Positions 52,140 through 61,354 of a DNA stretch of 64,000 bases are shown in pieces. A model generated the notes under the pieces. The model was not told the origin of the DNA and did not search any database. It saw only the letters and a program-made list of their open reading frames with translations. Source of the stretch: Pelomonas sp047654805 (GTDB lineage Bacteria; Pseudomonadota; Gammaproteobacteria; Burkholderiales; Burkholderiaceae_C); the NCBI RefSeq assembly GCF_047654805.1, contig NZ_JASGIV010000001.1:186001-250000 (forward strand), in the 5' to 3' direction. Position 1 is the first letter of the stretch. Each line of letters starts with the position of its first letter. A program made the translations under genes and the position numbers.

Positions 52140-53375
52140 ATGAGCGGCGACTTCTTCGACGCGCTGGAGGCGCGCGAGCCGGGCCGGCGCGAGGCTGCGC
52201 TGATGGCGGCGCTGCCGCTGCAGGTCGCCCATGCTCAGGCCAGCAGCCCGGCCTACACCGAGCTGCTGGCCGGAATCGACGCCGCGGGCATCGTCTCGCG
52301 CACGGCTCTGGCGACGTTGCCCCTGACCCGCAAGAGCAGCCTCGCCTTCGCCCAGGCCGCGAGGCGTGCGCTGCGGCTGGGCGGCTACGCCGCCGGTACG
52401 CCGCGGCGCATCTTCCAGTCGCCAGGACCACTCTATGAGCCCGAGCCCGCCGCCGACGGCCCCGACCCCTGGCGCATCGCCCGTGCCCTGCACGCGGCTG
52501 GAGTCCGCGCCGGTCAGTTGGCGCATGTCGGCTTCAGCTACCACCTCACGCCGGCAGGAGCCATGATGGAAGCCGGCCTGCGCGCGCTGGGCGCCGCCAG
52601 CTTTCCGGGTGGCGTAGGCAACACCGAGCAGCAGCTGCAAGCCCTGTTGGACCTGCAGCCCGAGGCCTATGCTGGCACGCCCAGCCTGCTGCGCATCCTG
52701 CTGGAGAAAGCTGTCGAGGGCGGGCATGCGCTGCCTGGCCTGCGGCGCGCGCTGGTCAGCGGCGAGGCCTGCCCGCCGGCGCTGGTGGCCTGGTTTGCCG
52801 AGCATGGCGTCGACGCCTACCAGTGCTACGCCACCGCCGATCTCGGCCTCATTGCCTATGAGACTGCCGCGCGCGAGGGTCTGGTTGTCGACGAGGGCGT
52901 CATCGTCGAGATCGTCCGCCCCGGCTCGGGTGACCCTCTGCCCGACGGCGAGGTGGGCGAAGTCGTCGTGACCACGCTGTCGCCCGGCTACCCGCTGATC
53001 CGCTTCGCCACCGGCGACCTCTCCGCCGTGCTGCCAGGCCCCAGCCCTTGCGGCCGTACCAACCGGCGCCTTCGCGGCTGGCTGGGTCGGGCCGATCAGT
53101 CGGCCAAGGTGCGCGGCATGTTCGTGCATGCCGGCCAGGTGGCGGACGTCCTGAAACGCCACCCCGAGCTGCGCCGCGCCCGCTTGGTCATCAGCGGCGA
53201 GCTGGCCCGGGACCACGTCGTGCTGCAGATCGAGGTGACGCCAACCTTACCGGAAGCCTTCGTGGAAAGCCTGATGCAGACCGCGCGCGACCTGACCAAA
53301 CTCCGCGTCGAGGTGGAAGCCCTGCCGTCCGGCAGCCTGCCCAACGACGGCAAGCTCATCGAAGACCGTCGCTAA
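52140..53375 (+). CDS. PaaK-like AMP-dependent CoA ligase
   Basis: A 411-residue phenylacetate-CoA-ligase-type ANL enzyme. It has the short form of that family, with VSGEACPPALVAW, YATADLGLIAYE and GEVVVTTLSPGYPLIRFATGDLS, followed by a PaaK C-terminal domain (RGMFVHAGQVADV). The usual Ser/Gly-rich phosphate loop is weak. It could activate an aryl or fatty acid. It lies 31 bases after the small gene and 17 bases before the Bug receptor gene. Confidence 0.85.
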   Translation: MSGDFFDALEAREPGRREAALMAALPLQVAHAQASSPAYTELLAGIDAAGIVSRTALATLPLTRKSSLAFAQAARRALRLGGYAAGTPRRIFQSPGPLYEPEPAADGPDPWRIARALHAAGVRAGQLAHVGFSYHLTPAGAMMEAGLRALGAASFPGGVGNTEQQLQALLDLQPEAYAGTPSLLRILLEKAVEGGHALPGLRRALVSGEACPPALVAWFAEHGVDAYQCYATADLGLIAYETAAREGLVVDEGVIVEIVRPGSGDPLPDGEVGEVVVTTLSPGYPLIRFATGDLSAVLPGPSPCGRTNRRLRGWLGRADQSAKVRGMFVHAGQVADVLKRHPELRRARLVISGELARDHVVLQIEVTPTLPEAFVESLMQTARDLTKLRVEVEALPSGSLPNDGKLIEDRR

Positions 53376-53392
53376 CCGTTGGAGACGTCTTG

Positions 53393-54361
53393 ATGCGCCG
53401 TTCCATGTTGCTCGCCGCGGGCCTGCTCTTGTGCCTGCCCGCGCTGGCCCAGTACCCCGAGAAGCCCGTCACCATCGTCGTGCCCTTCGCGGCCGGAGGC
53501 CCGACCGACAAGGTCGCCCGAGATCTCGCGGAGGCGCTGCGCAAGCCGTTGGGCGCCACCCTCGTCATCGAGAACGTGGGCGGCGTCGGCGGCACGCTCG
53601 GCGCCAACAAGGTGGCCAAGGCCGCGCCCGACGGCTACACGGTGCTGCTTCACCACATCGGCATCGCCAGCGCCACGGCGCTGTATCGCACGTTGCCCTA
53701 CAAGACGCTTGAGGACTTCGAGTACCTGGGCATGGTCAACGAAGTGCCGATGACGCTGATCGGCCGCCCCTCGCTGCCGGCCTCCAACTACGCTGAGCTG
53801 ACCAAGTGGCTGGACGCCCACAAGGGCAACGTCAATCTCGCGCATGCCGGAGTCGGCTCGGCCTCGCACCTGTGTGGCCTGATGTACCAGGCCGCCATCA
53901 AGTTCGAGATGACGACCGTGCCCTACAAGGGCACCGCGCCGGCCATGAACGACCTGCTGGGCAACCAGGTCGACATCATGTGCGACCAGACCACCAACAC
54001 CACCGGGCAGATCGAGGCCGGCAAGGTCAAGGCCTTTGCGGTGATGTCGCCCAAGCGCCTGCCCGTGGGGGCGCTGGCCAAGCTGCCGACGGCCGACGAG
54101 TCCGGCGTCAAGGGTTTCAGCATCTCCGTCTGGCACGGCCTGTACGCGCCCAAGGGCACGCCCAAGGCTGTCATCGACAAGCTCAACGCCGCGCTGCGCG
54201 TCGCGTTGAAGGACGCCGACTTCCTGAAGCGCCAGGAGGCCTTGGGCGCCGTCGTCATCAGCGACGCGCGCCTGGCGCCGGCCGAGCACAAGAAGTTCGT
54301 CGAGGCCGAGATCGGCAAGCTCGGGCCGGTCATCAAGGCTGCGGGCCAGTACGCGGACTGA
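53393..54361 (+). CDS. Bug-family (TctC) tricarboxylate-type solute receptor
   Basis: A 322-residue periplasmic receptor with a signal peptide ending at ALA (about 19). The family motif YPEKPVTIVVPFAAGGPTD opens the mature protein; later come NVGGVGGTLGANKVA and the carboxylate-binding region HAGVGSASHLCG. Bug receptors bind carboxylates and are greatly expanded in Burkholderiales; many lack cognate permeases, as here. It is the last gene of the operon, before a strong terminator. Confidence 0.92.
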   Translation: MRRSMLLAAGLLLCLPALAQYPEKPVTIVVPFAAGGPTDKVARDLAEALRKPLGATLVIENVGGVGGTLGANKVAKAAPDGYTVLLHHIGIASATALYRTLPYKTLEDFEYLGMVNEVPMTLIGRPSLPASNYAELTKWLDAHKGNVNLAHAGVGSASHLCGLMYQAAIKFEMTTVPYKGTAPAMNDLLGNQVDIMCDQTTNTTGQIEAGKVKAFAVMSPKRLPVGALAKLPTADESGVKGFSISVWHGLYAPKGTPKAVIDKLNAALRVALKDADFLKRQEALGAVVISDARLAPAEHKKFVEAEIGKLGPVIKAAGQYAD

Positions 54362-54411
54362 ACAGCTTCACCCGAGAGACTGAGCGCCTCGGGGTGATTT
54401 GATCGGCACCA

Positions 54412-54461
54412 CGCCGGCTGCGCGTTGCCCCCCGGGCAGCGTGCAGCCGGCGTTTCTTTCT
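54412..54461 (+). terminator. Intrinsic terminator of the ligase/transporter operon
   Basis: CGCCGGCTGC (54412-54421) pairs with GCAGCCGGCG (54443-54452). Nine inner pairs (two G-T) extend the stem to about 19 pairs with a CCC loop, and TTTCTTTCT follows. It starts about 50 bases after the Bug receptor stop. Confidence 0.88.
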
Positions 54462-54489
54462 ACGGGGCCACGCGCGGGTAAACACGCTG

Positions 54490-54537
54490 TTGACTCGGAC
54501 GTCGATCATGGAAAGAATGCATGTAAACGTTTACATG
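54490..54537 (+). promoter_or_regulatory. Promoter and LacI-type operator of the glucoside locus
   Basis: The -35 TTGACT (54490-54495), a 17-base spacer and the -10 AAGAAT (54513-54518) are followed by a perfect 18-base palindrome CATGTAAACGTTTACATG (54520-54537). The palindrome's centre CG and TGTAAACG half-sites are typical of LacI/GalR operators. Because it covers the predicted start of transcription, binding by the LacI regulator encoded downstream should repress the locus. Confidence 0.8.
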
Positions 54538-54571
54538 ACACCGGCACGCGCAAGCACAGCCGGTCCAACGG

Positions 54572-55924
54572 ATGAGACAACCGTTTCCGCCCGGCTTCCT
54601 CTGGGGCTGCGCGACTTCTGCCTATCAGATCGAAGGTTCGCCGCTGGCCGATGGTGCCGGCATCAGCAACTGGCACCGCTTCGTGCGCACGCCCGGCCGG
54701 GTGCTTGGCGGCGATACGGGCGACGTGGCCTGCGACCACTACCGTCGGATGAAGGACGATGTCGCGCTGATGCGCGAGCTGGGCCTGAACACCTACCGCT
54801 TCAGCATTGCCTGGAACCGCGTGCTGCCCGGAGGGCGGGGCGCCGTGAACGCGGCCGGCCTTGGCTTTTACGAGCGGCTCGTCGACGAACTGCTGGCTGC
54901 CGGTATCCAGCCCATGGTGACCCTGCATCACTGGGACCTGCCCGCGGCGCTGGACGACCGCGGCGGCTGGCTCAACCCCGACATGCCGGACTGGTTCGCT
55001 GATTACGCGCAGGTCTGCTTCAAGGCCCTGGACGACCGCGTGCCCATGTGGGTCACGCTGAACGAACCCTGGGTCGTGGCCGATGGCGGCTTCATGCATG
55101 GAGCCCTGGCGCCTGGCCACAAGAGTGCGTTCGAAGCCGCCATCGCGGCCCACCGGCTGATGCAGGCCCATGCCAAGGGCGTGCAGGCCTATCGTGCGAC
55201 CGGCAAGAACCGCATCGGTCTGGTCGTCAATATCGAACCCAAGCACCTGCCGGCCGACGCCAGCGAATACGACCGCCATGCGGCGTGCCTGGCCGACGCC
55301 TACATGAACCGTCAGTACCTCGATCCGGCCATGCTGGGCAGCTACCCGGACGAGCTGCGCGAGGTCTTTGGCGAGGCCTGGCCCGACTGGCCGGCCGCCG
55401 AGGTCGAGGCGCTCAAGGTCCCCGTCGACTTCCTCGGCCTGAACTACTACACCCGTGCCGTCGTGCGCCACGACGCCAAGGCCTGGCCGGTGCCCGCCAC
55501 GCCGCAGCGCCAGCCCGGCGCCATCTACACGGAGACGGGCTGGGAACTGCACCCGCAGAGCCTCGCCGATACGCTGGTGTGGATGCATGAACGCTACGGC
55601 GGCCTGCCGCTCTACGTGACCGAGAACGGCGCCGCCTTCTACGACCCGCCCACGGCAGTCGACGGGCGCATCGACGACCCGCTGCGCGTGCACTACCTGC
55701 GCACCCATATCGCCGCCGTGCAGGACGCAATTTCCCGCGGCGCCGATGTGAGGGGCTACTGCGCCTGGTCGCTGTTCGACAACCTCGAATGGGCGCTGGG
55801 CTATGCCAAGCGGTTCGGCCTCGTGCACGTGGACTTCCAGACCCAGAGGCGCACGCCCAAGGCCAGTGCGCGCTTCTACGCCGAAGTCATCGCCACTCAC
55901 GGCGCCAACCTGGAGCAGCGATGA
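54572..55924 (+). CDS. GH1 family beta-glucosidase
   Basis: A 450-residue glycoside hydrolase family 1 enzyme. Acid/base Glu165 lies in TLNEPW and nucleophile Glu351 in VTENGA; the N-terminus FPPGFLWGCATSAYQIEG is canonical. There is no signal peptide, so it acts in the cytoplasm on imported beta-glucosides. It is the first gene of the LacI-controlled operon and overlaps lacI-type regulator gene by ATGA. Confidence 0.94.
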   Translation: MRQPFPPGFLWGCATSAYQIEGSPLADGAGISNWHRFVRTPGRVLGGDTGDVACDHYRRMKDDVALMRELGLNTYRFSIAWNRVLPGGRGAVNAAGLGFYERLVDELLAAGIQPMVTLHHWDLPAALDDRGGWLNPDMPDWFADYAQVCFKALDDRVPMWVTLNEPWVVADGGFMHGALAPGHKSAFEAAIAAHRLMQAHAKGVQAYRATGKNRIGLVVNIEPKHLPADASEYDRHAACLADAYMNRQYLDPAMLGSYPDELREVFGEAWPDWPAAEVEALKVPVDFLGLNYYTRAVVRHDAKAWPVPATPQRQPGAIYTETGWELHPQSLADTLVWMHERYGGLPLYVTENGAAFYDPPTAVDGRIDDPLRVHYLRTHIAAVQDAISRGADVRGYCAWSLFDNLEWALGYAKRFGLVHVDFQTQRRTPKASARFYAEVIATHGANLEQR

Positions 55925-56928
55925 CGGCATCGCCCGCGACGATCAAGGACGTCGCCCGCGTGGCGGGCGTGTCGGTGGCCACCGTGTCGCGAGCGCTGAA
56001 CGGCGCCGAGAACGTGCTGCCCGACACCCGCCAGCGCATCCTCGACGTGGCCCGAGAGCTGCGCTACAGCCCCTCGGGCGCCGCACGCAGCCTCATCACG
56101 CGCCGCACCGACACCGTCGGTGCGCTGCTGCCCGACCTGCACGGCGAGTTCTTCTCAGAGCTCATTCGCGGCATCGACCAGGCGGCCCGCGCGCGTGGCC
56201 TGCACCTGCTGCTTTCCAGCTCCCATGACGATGCCGATGAGGCCGCCGCCGCGCTGCGCGCGATGAACGGCCGCGTGGACGGCCTCATCGTCATGTCGCC
56301 ACATGCCGATGACGACTTCCTGTCGCAGAACCTGCCGCCTTCGCTACCGGCTGTGCTGCTGAACTCCGGCGTGAAGCGCCCGACGCGGCCGGTGTTCGCC
56401 ATCGACAACTTCGGTGGCGCGAGGGCGATGACCGAGCACCTCGTCGGCACCGGCCGGCGGCGCATCGCCTTCCTCGGCGGGCCGGGCGCCAACTTCGAGG
56501 CGCGCGAGCGCGAGCGTGGCTATCGCGCCGGCCTGCCCGCGGGCGCCGAACCCTGGCTGCTGGAAGGCGACTTTTCCGAAGGCGGTGGCCAGCGTGCTGG
56601 CGCGGCCCTGCTGGCCCTGCCTGCAGCCGAGCGGCCTGACGCGGTCTTTGCAGCCAACGACATCATGGCCATCGGCCTGCTCGGCGAGCTGCAAGCCGGC
56701 GGGGTGCGCATTCCCGAGGACATCGCCCTCGCAGGCTTTGACGACATCCCGGTCGCCCGCTACGTCAGTCCCGCACTGACGACGATGCACGTGCCCATCG
56801 CCGCCCTCGGCGGCCAGGCGCTCGACGCACTGGCCGACGCGCTCGAAGAAGAAGCCGACGACCGGACCGCTACGGTGATGCCGGTGCAGCTCGTCGTGCG
56901 CCGCTCCTGCGGCGGCCATCAGACTTGA
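55921..56928 (+). CDS. LacI-family transcriptional repressor
   Basis: A 335-residue LacI/GalR regulator: helix-turn-helix and hinge at 5-60 (TIKDVARVAGVSVATVSRALNG) and a periplasmic-binding-protein-like effector domain with GFDDIPVARYVSPALTT near 270. It is co-transcribed with GH1 (4-base overlap) and so probably autoregulated through the palindrome at 54520-54537. The inducer is likely a beta-glucoside or its product. Confidence 0.94.
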   Translation: MTASPATIKDVARVAGVSVATVSRALNGAENVLPDTRQRILDVARELRYSPSGAARSLITRRTDTVGALLPDLHGEFFSELIRGIDQAARARGLHLLLSSSHDDADEAAAALRAMNGRVDGLIVMSPHADDDFLSQNLPPSLPAVLLNSGVKRPTRPVFAIDNFGGARAMTEHLVGTGRRRIAFLGGPGANFEARERERGYRAGLPAGAEPWLLEGDFSEGGGQRAGAALLALPAAERPDAVFAANDIMAIGLLGELQAGGVRIPEDIALAGFDDIPVARYVSPALTTMHVPIAALGGQALDALADALEEEADDRTATVMPVQLVVRRSCGGHQT

Positions 56929-56952
56929 ATCCCGTCCGACAACACAGGAGAC

Positions 56953-59883
56953 ATGGACATGAGCAAAGTTCCGAATCGCACGCCATGGCGCAGACACGCC
57001 CTGGCCACGGCGGTCTTCTTCGCGCTTGCTGGCGCTGCTTCCGCGCAGACATCTAGCGCGACCGTGCGCGGCACGATCACGGCGGCCGGCGTTTCGGCGC
57101 CAGCCGGTACGGATGTCGTCGCCGTCAACAAGGCCAACGGCAACACCTACCGCACCAAGACGCTGGCCGACGGCAGCTACGTGCTGGCCAGCCTCGCGCC
57201 GGGCAGCTACGAGGTACGCGTTGCCGGAGCCACCGGTGGCAGCCTCGTCACGCTGTCGGTGGGCCAGAACGCCACACTGGACCTCGTTAGCGCCAGCGCC
57301 CAGCTCGGCACCGTTGTCATCGAAGGTTCGTCACAGCGCCAGGGCGTCATCGACTCTCAGGTGGGGACGACGGTCTCCAACAAGATGATCGAGGCCATCC
57401 CGCAGGCCTCTCGCAACTTCTTGTCGGCCGCCGACTTCGCGCCCGGCGTGCGTTTCGACACTGACCCCAGTGGCAACACGCGACTGCGCGGCGGCTCGCA
57501 GAACATGGACAACGTCAACGTGTTCATCGACGGCGTGGGCCGCAAGAACAACATCCTGCGCGGCGGTGTCGGCGGCCAGGACACCAGTCAGGGCAACCCG
57601 TTCCCGCAAACGGCCATCGCCGAGTACCGCGTGCTGACTCAGAACTACAAGGCCGAGTACGACCAGGTCTCCAGCGTGGCGATCAGCGCAGTCACCAAGT
57701 CGGGTGGCAATGACACGCATGGAAACGTTTACGTCAATCGCACGGGCAGCAACTGGACGTCGTTGAGCCCCATTCAGGAGCAGGACAAGGCCAACAAAAT
57801 CGAGCCCCCGTCGTACAAGCAGATCGAGGCTGGCTTCAGCGTTGGCGGCGCGATCAAGCCGGACAAGCTGCACTACTTTCTGGCCTACGACGGCAAGACC
57901 ATCGACAAGCCCAAGCAGCTGAGCGCGCAGAACCTTGACAAGTACCCTGGCAGCCCCGGCGTCATCCCTTCCCTCGCGGGCCAGCAAATCGGCTTCAAGA
58001 ACAAGTTCAAGGAGCACCTGCTGTTTGGCAAGCTCTCTGCCGAGATCGACGAAAGTCAGCGGCTGGACCTGTCGGTCACGCTGCGCAAGGAGACCAGCTA
58101 CGCGGTCGACGGCGACCATACGTCTGCCACCACGGCCATCAACAACAACAACAACGAGTACCGTGTCGACCTGAAGCATGAGTATGCTGGCGACCGCTGG
58201 GTCAACGAGGCCCGTGTGGGCCTGGAGCGCTCGCAGTGGAACCCGCAGTCTGACGCCACCGATCCGCTGGTGCGCTACAAGTACTCGCCGACCAACACGC
58301 TGAACAACGTTCAGGACATCTTCTTCACCGGCGGCTCGCCGAACGCGCAGGATCGGCGCCAGAGCGGCGCCTACTTCAAGGATGACTTGACCTTCACCGG
58401 CATCGCCGGCCATGTCATCAAGGGTGGCGTGCAGTTCCGCGCGATGAAGTATGAGCTTGGCGGCACTGCCTACCGCGTGCCGACCATCGAGACCGTCGTC
58501 AACACGACGACCGGACTGCCCTACTTCAATGGTCTCGTCTGTACCGGAACCACCGTTGCGAGCAACGGTCTGAGCAGCGACCAGTGCCGCATCACACTGG
58601 CCGTGCCGTCCGTCTCGGTGGACCTGCGCAACAACCAGTACGGCATGTATGTACAGGACGACTGGAAGCTGACCAAGCAGTTGGAGCTCAACCTCGGCGC
58701 CCGTTGGGACTACGAGGACAACATGCTCAACAACGACTATGCGACGCCAGCCGACCGTGCCGCAGCGCTGCGCGGCTTGGATGGCCGTACCGTCGGCGGT
58801 GTCTCCGCGCCGGCTGGCCAGACATACGCGCAATCGCTTGCCAAGGGCGGCATCAACATTGAGGAGTACATCTCCACTGGCAACTCCCGCAAGGCCTACA
58901 AGGGTGCGATTGCGCCGCGTATCGGCGCGTCCTACGACCTGCTCGGCAACAAGGCCACGGTGGTCTACGGCGGCTGGGGCCGCAGCTACGACCGCAAGAT
59001 GGCCAATAACGCGCTCGACGAGCTTCAGAAGAATGCGCAGCCGGGCGGTGAGATCTGGCTCATCAAGAACAAGTTCAAGATGCCTTTCGCCGATCAGTTC
59101 AGCCTCGGCGTGCGTCAGGCGCTGGGTTCGTGGAATGCGGATGTGGCCGTGTCCAACATCCATGCCAAGAACCAGTTCATCTGGTTCGGTGGCAACCGTG
59201 ATCCCAATGGCGGCTATGGCACGCAAAGCTCCATCGACCCTCTTTGGGGCGGCCCGAACGGCTTTGGCACGGTGGTCCTGGGCGACTTCGTCGGCGAGAC
59301 CAAGTCGAGCAGCCTTTACCTGTCGCTGGATAAGCCCTACACGGTCGCGAGCGGCTGGAGCATGACGGTGGCCTACACCTACACCGACGCCAAGACCAAG
59401 GACCGCGACTGGAGCGATGCGGACGTGTTCGACTGGACCTACGGAAAGTCTACCCACGGCTGGAACCCGAACAAGGACACCGAGAAGCATCGCCTCGTCG
59501 TCGGCGGCCTCATCGACAAGTTGCCCTGGGGCATGCAGTTGTCGGGCAAGCTGACCTACGGCAGCGGCAACCCGCGCCAGGTGACCGACTGCCACCTTGG
59601 TTGGGATAAGTGTCGTTACCTCGAGGCGGACTCCGACTCGTTCAAGCAGCTCGACATGGCCCTGTCCAAGAATTTCAAGGTCTATGGCGGTGATCTGCAG
59701 GTGCGCGTGGACGTGCTGAACCTGTTCAACACGGCCAATTGGGGCTACTACAACGATTGGGGCGGTGGCCCAACGACGACGCCGGTCAACGCCATCGGTG
59801 GCGACAACGCCGACCTCGGCAAGCGCACCGGTGTGCGCGGCCCGATGCGGCAGTTCAAGCTCGGCGTGAACTACGTTTTCTGA
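56953..59883 (+). CDS. Oar-like TonB-dependent receptor with N-terminal carboxypeptidase-regulatory domain
   Basis: A 976-residue outer-membrane receptor: a signal peptide ending near ASAQT (about 34), an N-terminal CarboxypepD-regulatory-like beta domain (35-115, with GSYVLASLAPGSYEVRV), a plug domain (VGTTVSNKMIEAIPQASRNF) and a large barrel ending in NYVF. It probably imports an oligosaccharide. An AGGAG site precedes the ATG, 24 bases after the LacI gene. An operator-like sequence occurs inside the reading frame at 57719-57734. Confidence 0.92.
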   Translation: MDMSKVPNRTPWRRHALATAVFFALAGAASAQTSSATVRGTITAAGVSAPAGTDVVAVNKANGNTYRTKTLADGSYVLASLAPGSYEVRVAGATGGSLVTLSVGQNATLDLVSASAQLGTVVIEGSSQRQGVIDSQVGTTVSNKMIEAIPQASRNFLSAADFAPGVRFDTDPSGNTRLRGGSQNMDNVNVFIDGVGRKNNILRGGVGGQDTSQGNPFPQTAIAEYRVLTQNYKAEYDQVSSVAISAVTKSGGNDTHGNVYVNRTGSNWTSLSPIQEQDKANKIEPPSYKQIEAGFSVGGAIKPDKLHYFLAYDGKTIDKPKQLSAQNLDKYPGSPGVIPSLAGQQIGFKNKFKEHLLFGKLSAEIDESQRLDLSVTLRKETSYAVDGDHTSATTAINNNNNEYRVDLKHEYAGDRWVNEARVGLERSQWNPQSDATDPLVRYKYSPTNTLNNVQDIFFTGGSPNAQDRRQSGAYFKDDLTFTGIAGHVIKGGVQFRAMKYELGGTAYRVPTIETVVNTTTGLPYFNGLVCTGTTVASNGLSSDQCRITLAVPSVSVDLRNNQYGMYVQDDWKLTKQLELNLGARWDYEDNMLNNDYATPADRAAALRGLDGRTVGGVSAPAGQTYAQSLAKGGINIEEYISTGNSRKAYKGAIAPRIGASYDLLGNKATVVYGGWGRSYDRKMANNALDELQKNAQPGGEIWLIKNKFKMPFADQFSLGVRQALGSWNADVAVSNIHAKNQFIWFGGNRDPNGGYGTQSSIDPLWGGPNGFGTVVLGDFVGETKSSSLYLSLDKPYTVASGWSMTVAYTYTDAKTKDRDWSDADVFDWTYGKSTHGWNPNKDTEKHRLVVGGLIDKLPWGMQLSGKLTYGSGNPRQVTDCHLGWDKCRYLEADSDSFKQLDMALSKNFKVYGGDLQVRVDVLNLFNTANWGYYNDWGGGPTTTPVNAIGGDNADLGKRTGVRGPMRQFKLGVNYVF

Positions 59884-59894
59884 CCCTTGTCCTC

Positions 59895-59918
59895 GGGAGC
59901 CGGGTGAGTCCGGCTCCC
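59895..59918 (+). repeat. Hairpin between the receptor and glucanase genes
   Basis: GGGAGCCGG (59895-59903) and CCGGCTCCC (59910-59918) pair perfectly around GTGAGT. It lies 11 bases after the receptor stop and 15 bases before the next ATG. No T-run follows. It may protect the receptor mRNA or reduce read-through. Confidence 0.55.
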
Positions 59919-59933
59919 ACAATCGAATCCACC

Positions 59934-61349
59934 ATGGACCTGCTGACCCGACGAGCCCTGCTTGCGCATGGCGCCGGCCTCGCACTGGCTGGCGCGCTGC
60001 CGGCCTGGGCCGAGACGCCCTCGACCGAAGCCTTCCTGGCCGACCTCGAGCGCCGCACCTTTGACTTCTTTTGGGAAACCACCGACGCTCGCACAGGCCT
60101 TGCGCCGGATCGGTGGCCCACGCCTTCGTTCGCCAGCATCGCGGCCGTCGGCTTTGCGCTCAGTGCCTACCCTGTGGGCGTGGCGCGGGGCTACATCACG
60201 CGCGAGCAGGCCCGCCAGCGCACGCTGACGACGCTGCGCTTCTTCGCCGACCTGCCGCAAGGCCCGGGCAAGCGCGGCGTGGCCGGCTACAAGGGCTTCT
60301 TCTATCACTTCCTCGACATGAAGGAGGGCCTGCGCTTCGACCGCTGCGAGCTGTCCACCGTGGACACGGGGCTGCTGCTGATGGGTGCCCTGCACGCGCA
60401 GAGCTTCTTCGATGGCGAGCATGCCGACGAGGCCCGCATCCGCGCGTTGGTGGACGAGCTCTACGGCCGCGTCGACTGGGCCTGGGCCCAGGTGCGCCCG
60501 CCCTCCATCGGTCATGGCTGGACGCCGGAGAACGGCCACATCCCCAACGACTGGAAGGGCTACAACGAGGCCATGCTGGTCTACCTGCTGGCCCTGGGCT
60601 CACCCACGCGACCGCTCAAGCCCGAGGCCTATGACGCCTGGCTCAGTACCTATGACCAGCACAGCTGGGGCGAGAGCTACGGCCAGACCCTGCTGCGCTT
60701 TCCACCGCTGTTCGGCCACCAGTTCTCGCATTGCTGGGTGGACTTTCGCGGCATCCGTGACGCCTACATGGCAGCGAAGGGCTTCGACTACTTCGAGAAC
60801 TCGCGCCGCGCCACTTATGCGCAGCAGGCCTATGCCCAGGCCAACCCATTGGGCTGGCGGGGCTACAGCGCCGAGGTCTGGGGCATCAGTGCCAGCGATG
60901 GCCCGGCCGACATCACGCTCAGCTACACGACCACCGCCGGCAAGACCGAGAAGCGCCGCTTCATCAGCTATGCAGGCCGCGGCATGGGCCTGTATGACGA
61001 CGGCACGCTCGCGCCCTACGCGTCGGGCAGCTCCATCGCCTTCGCGCCGGAGATCGTCGTCCCAGCCTTGATGGCCATCAAGGAACGTCACCCCCACACG
61101 TGGGGACGTTATGGCTTCTGGGACTCATTCAACCCGAGCTTCAACTACCCTGATGTGAAGCTGCAGCATGGCCGCATCGAGCCAGGCAAGGGCTGGGTGG
61201 ACACCGACATGCTGGGCATTGACCAAGGTCCTCTGCTCGCGATGATGGGCAACCACCGCGGAGAACTGATCTGGCAGGTGATGCGCAGGAATGCGCACCT
61301 GGTCAAGGGCTTGAAGAGGGCCGGATTCGCGGGCGGCTGGCTGGCCTGA
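59934..61349 (+). CDS. Exported glucoamylase-family (GH144-like) beta-glucanase
   Basis: A 471-residue protein with a twin-Arg-type signal (LTRRALLAHG, cleavage near AWA at 25). The (alpha/alpha)6-type glycoamylase domain begins FLADLERRTFDFFWETTD, with STVDTGLLLMG, FGHQFSHCWVDFRG and WGISASDGP. This Pfam domain is found in GH144 beta-1,2-glucanases and in the cyclic glucan synthase region. It probably cuts an imported glucan in the periplasm. Linkage specificity is inferred. The downstream binding-protein gene follows after 5 bases. Confidence 0.85.
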   Translation: MDLLTRRALLAHGAGLALAGALPAWAETPSTEAFLADLERRTFDFFWETTDARTGLAPDRWPTPSFASIAAVGFALSAYPVGVARGYITREQARQRTLTTLRFFADLPQGPGKRGVAGYKGFFYHFLDMKEGLRFDRCELSTVDTGLLLMGALHAQSFFDGEHADEARIRALVDELYGRVDWAWAQVRPPSIGHGWTPENGHIPNDWKGYNEAMLVYLLALGSPTRPLKPEAYDAWLSTYDQHSWGESYGQTLLRFPPLFGHQFSHCWVDFRGIRDAYMAAKGFDYFENSRRATYAQQAYAQANPLGWRGYSAEVWGISASDGPADITLSYTTTAGKTEKRRFISYAGRGMGLYDDGTLAPYASGSSIAFAPEIVVPALMAIKERHPHTWGRYGFWDSFNPSFNYPDVKLQHGRIEPGKGWVDTDMLGIDQGPLLAMMGNHRGELIWQVMRRNAHLVKGLKRAGFAGGWLA

Positions 61350-61354
61350 CGCGC

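Noticed and set aside
57331..59985. An 884-codon open frame on the minus strand opposite the Oar-like receptor
   Set aside because: It is the antisense shadow of a clear TonB receptor gene in GC-rich DNA; its translation has no domain-like order and is dominated by Val, Arg, Ala and Leu.
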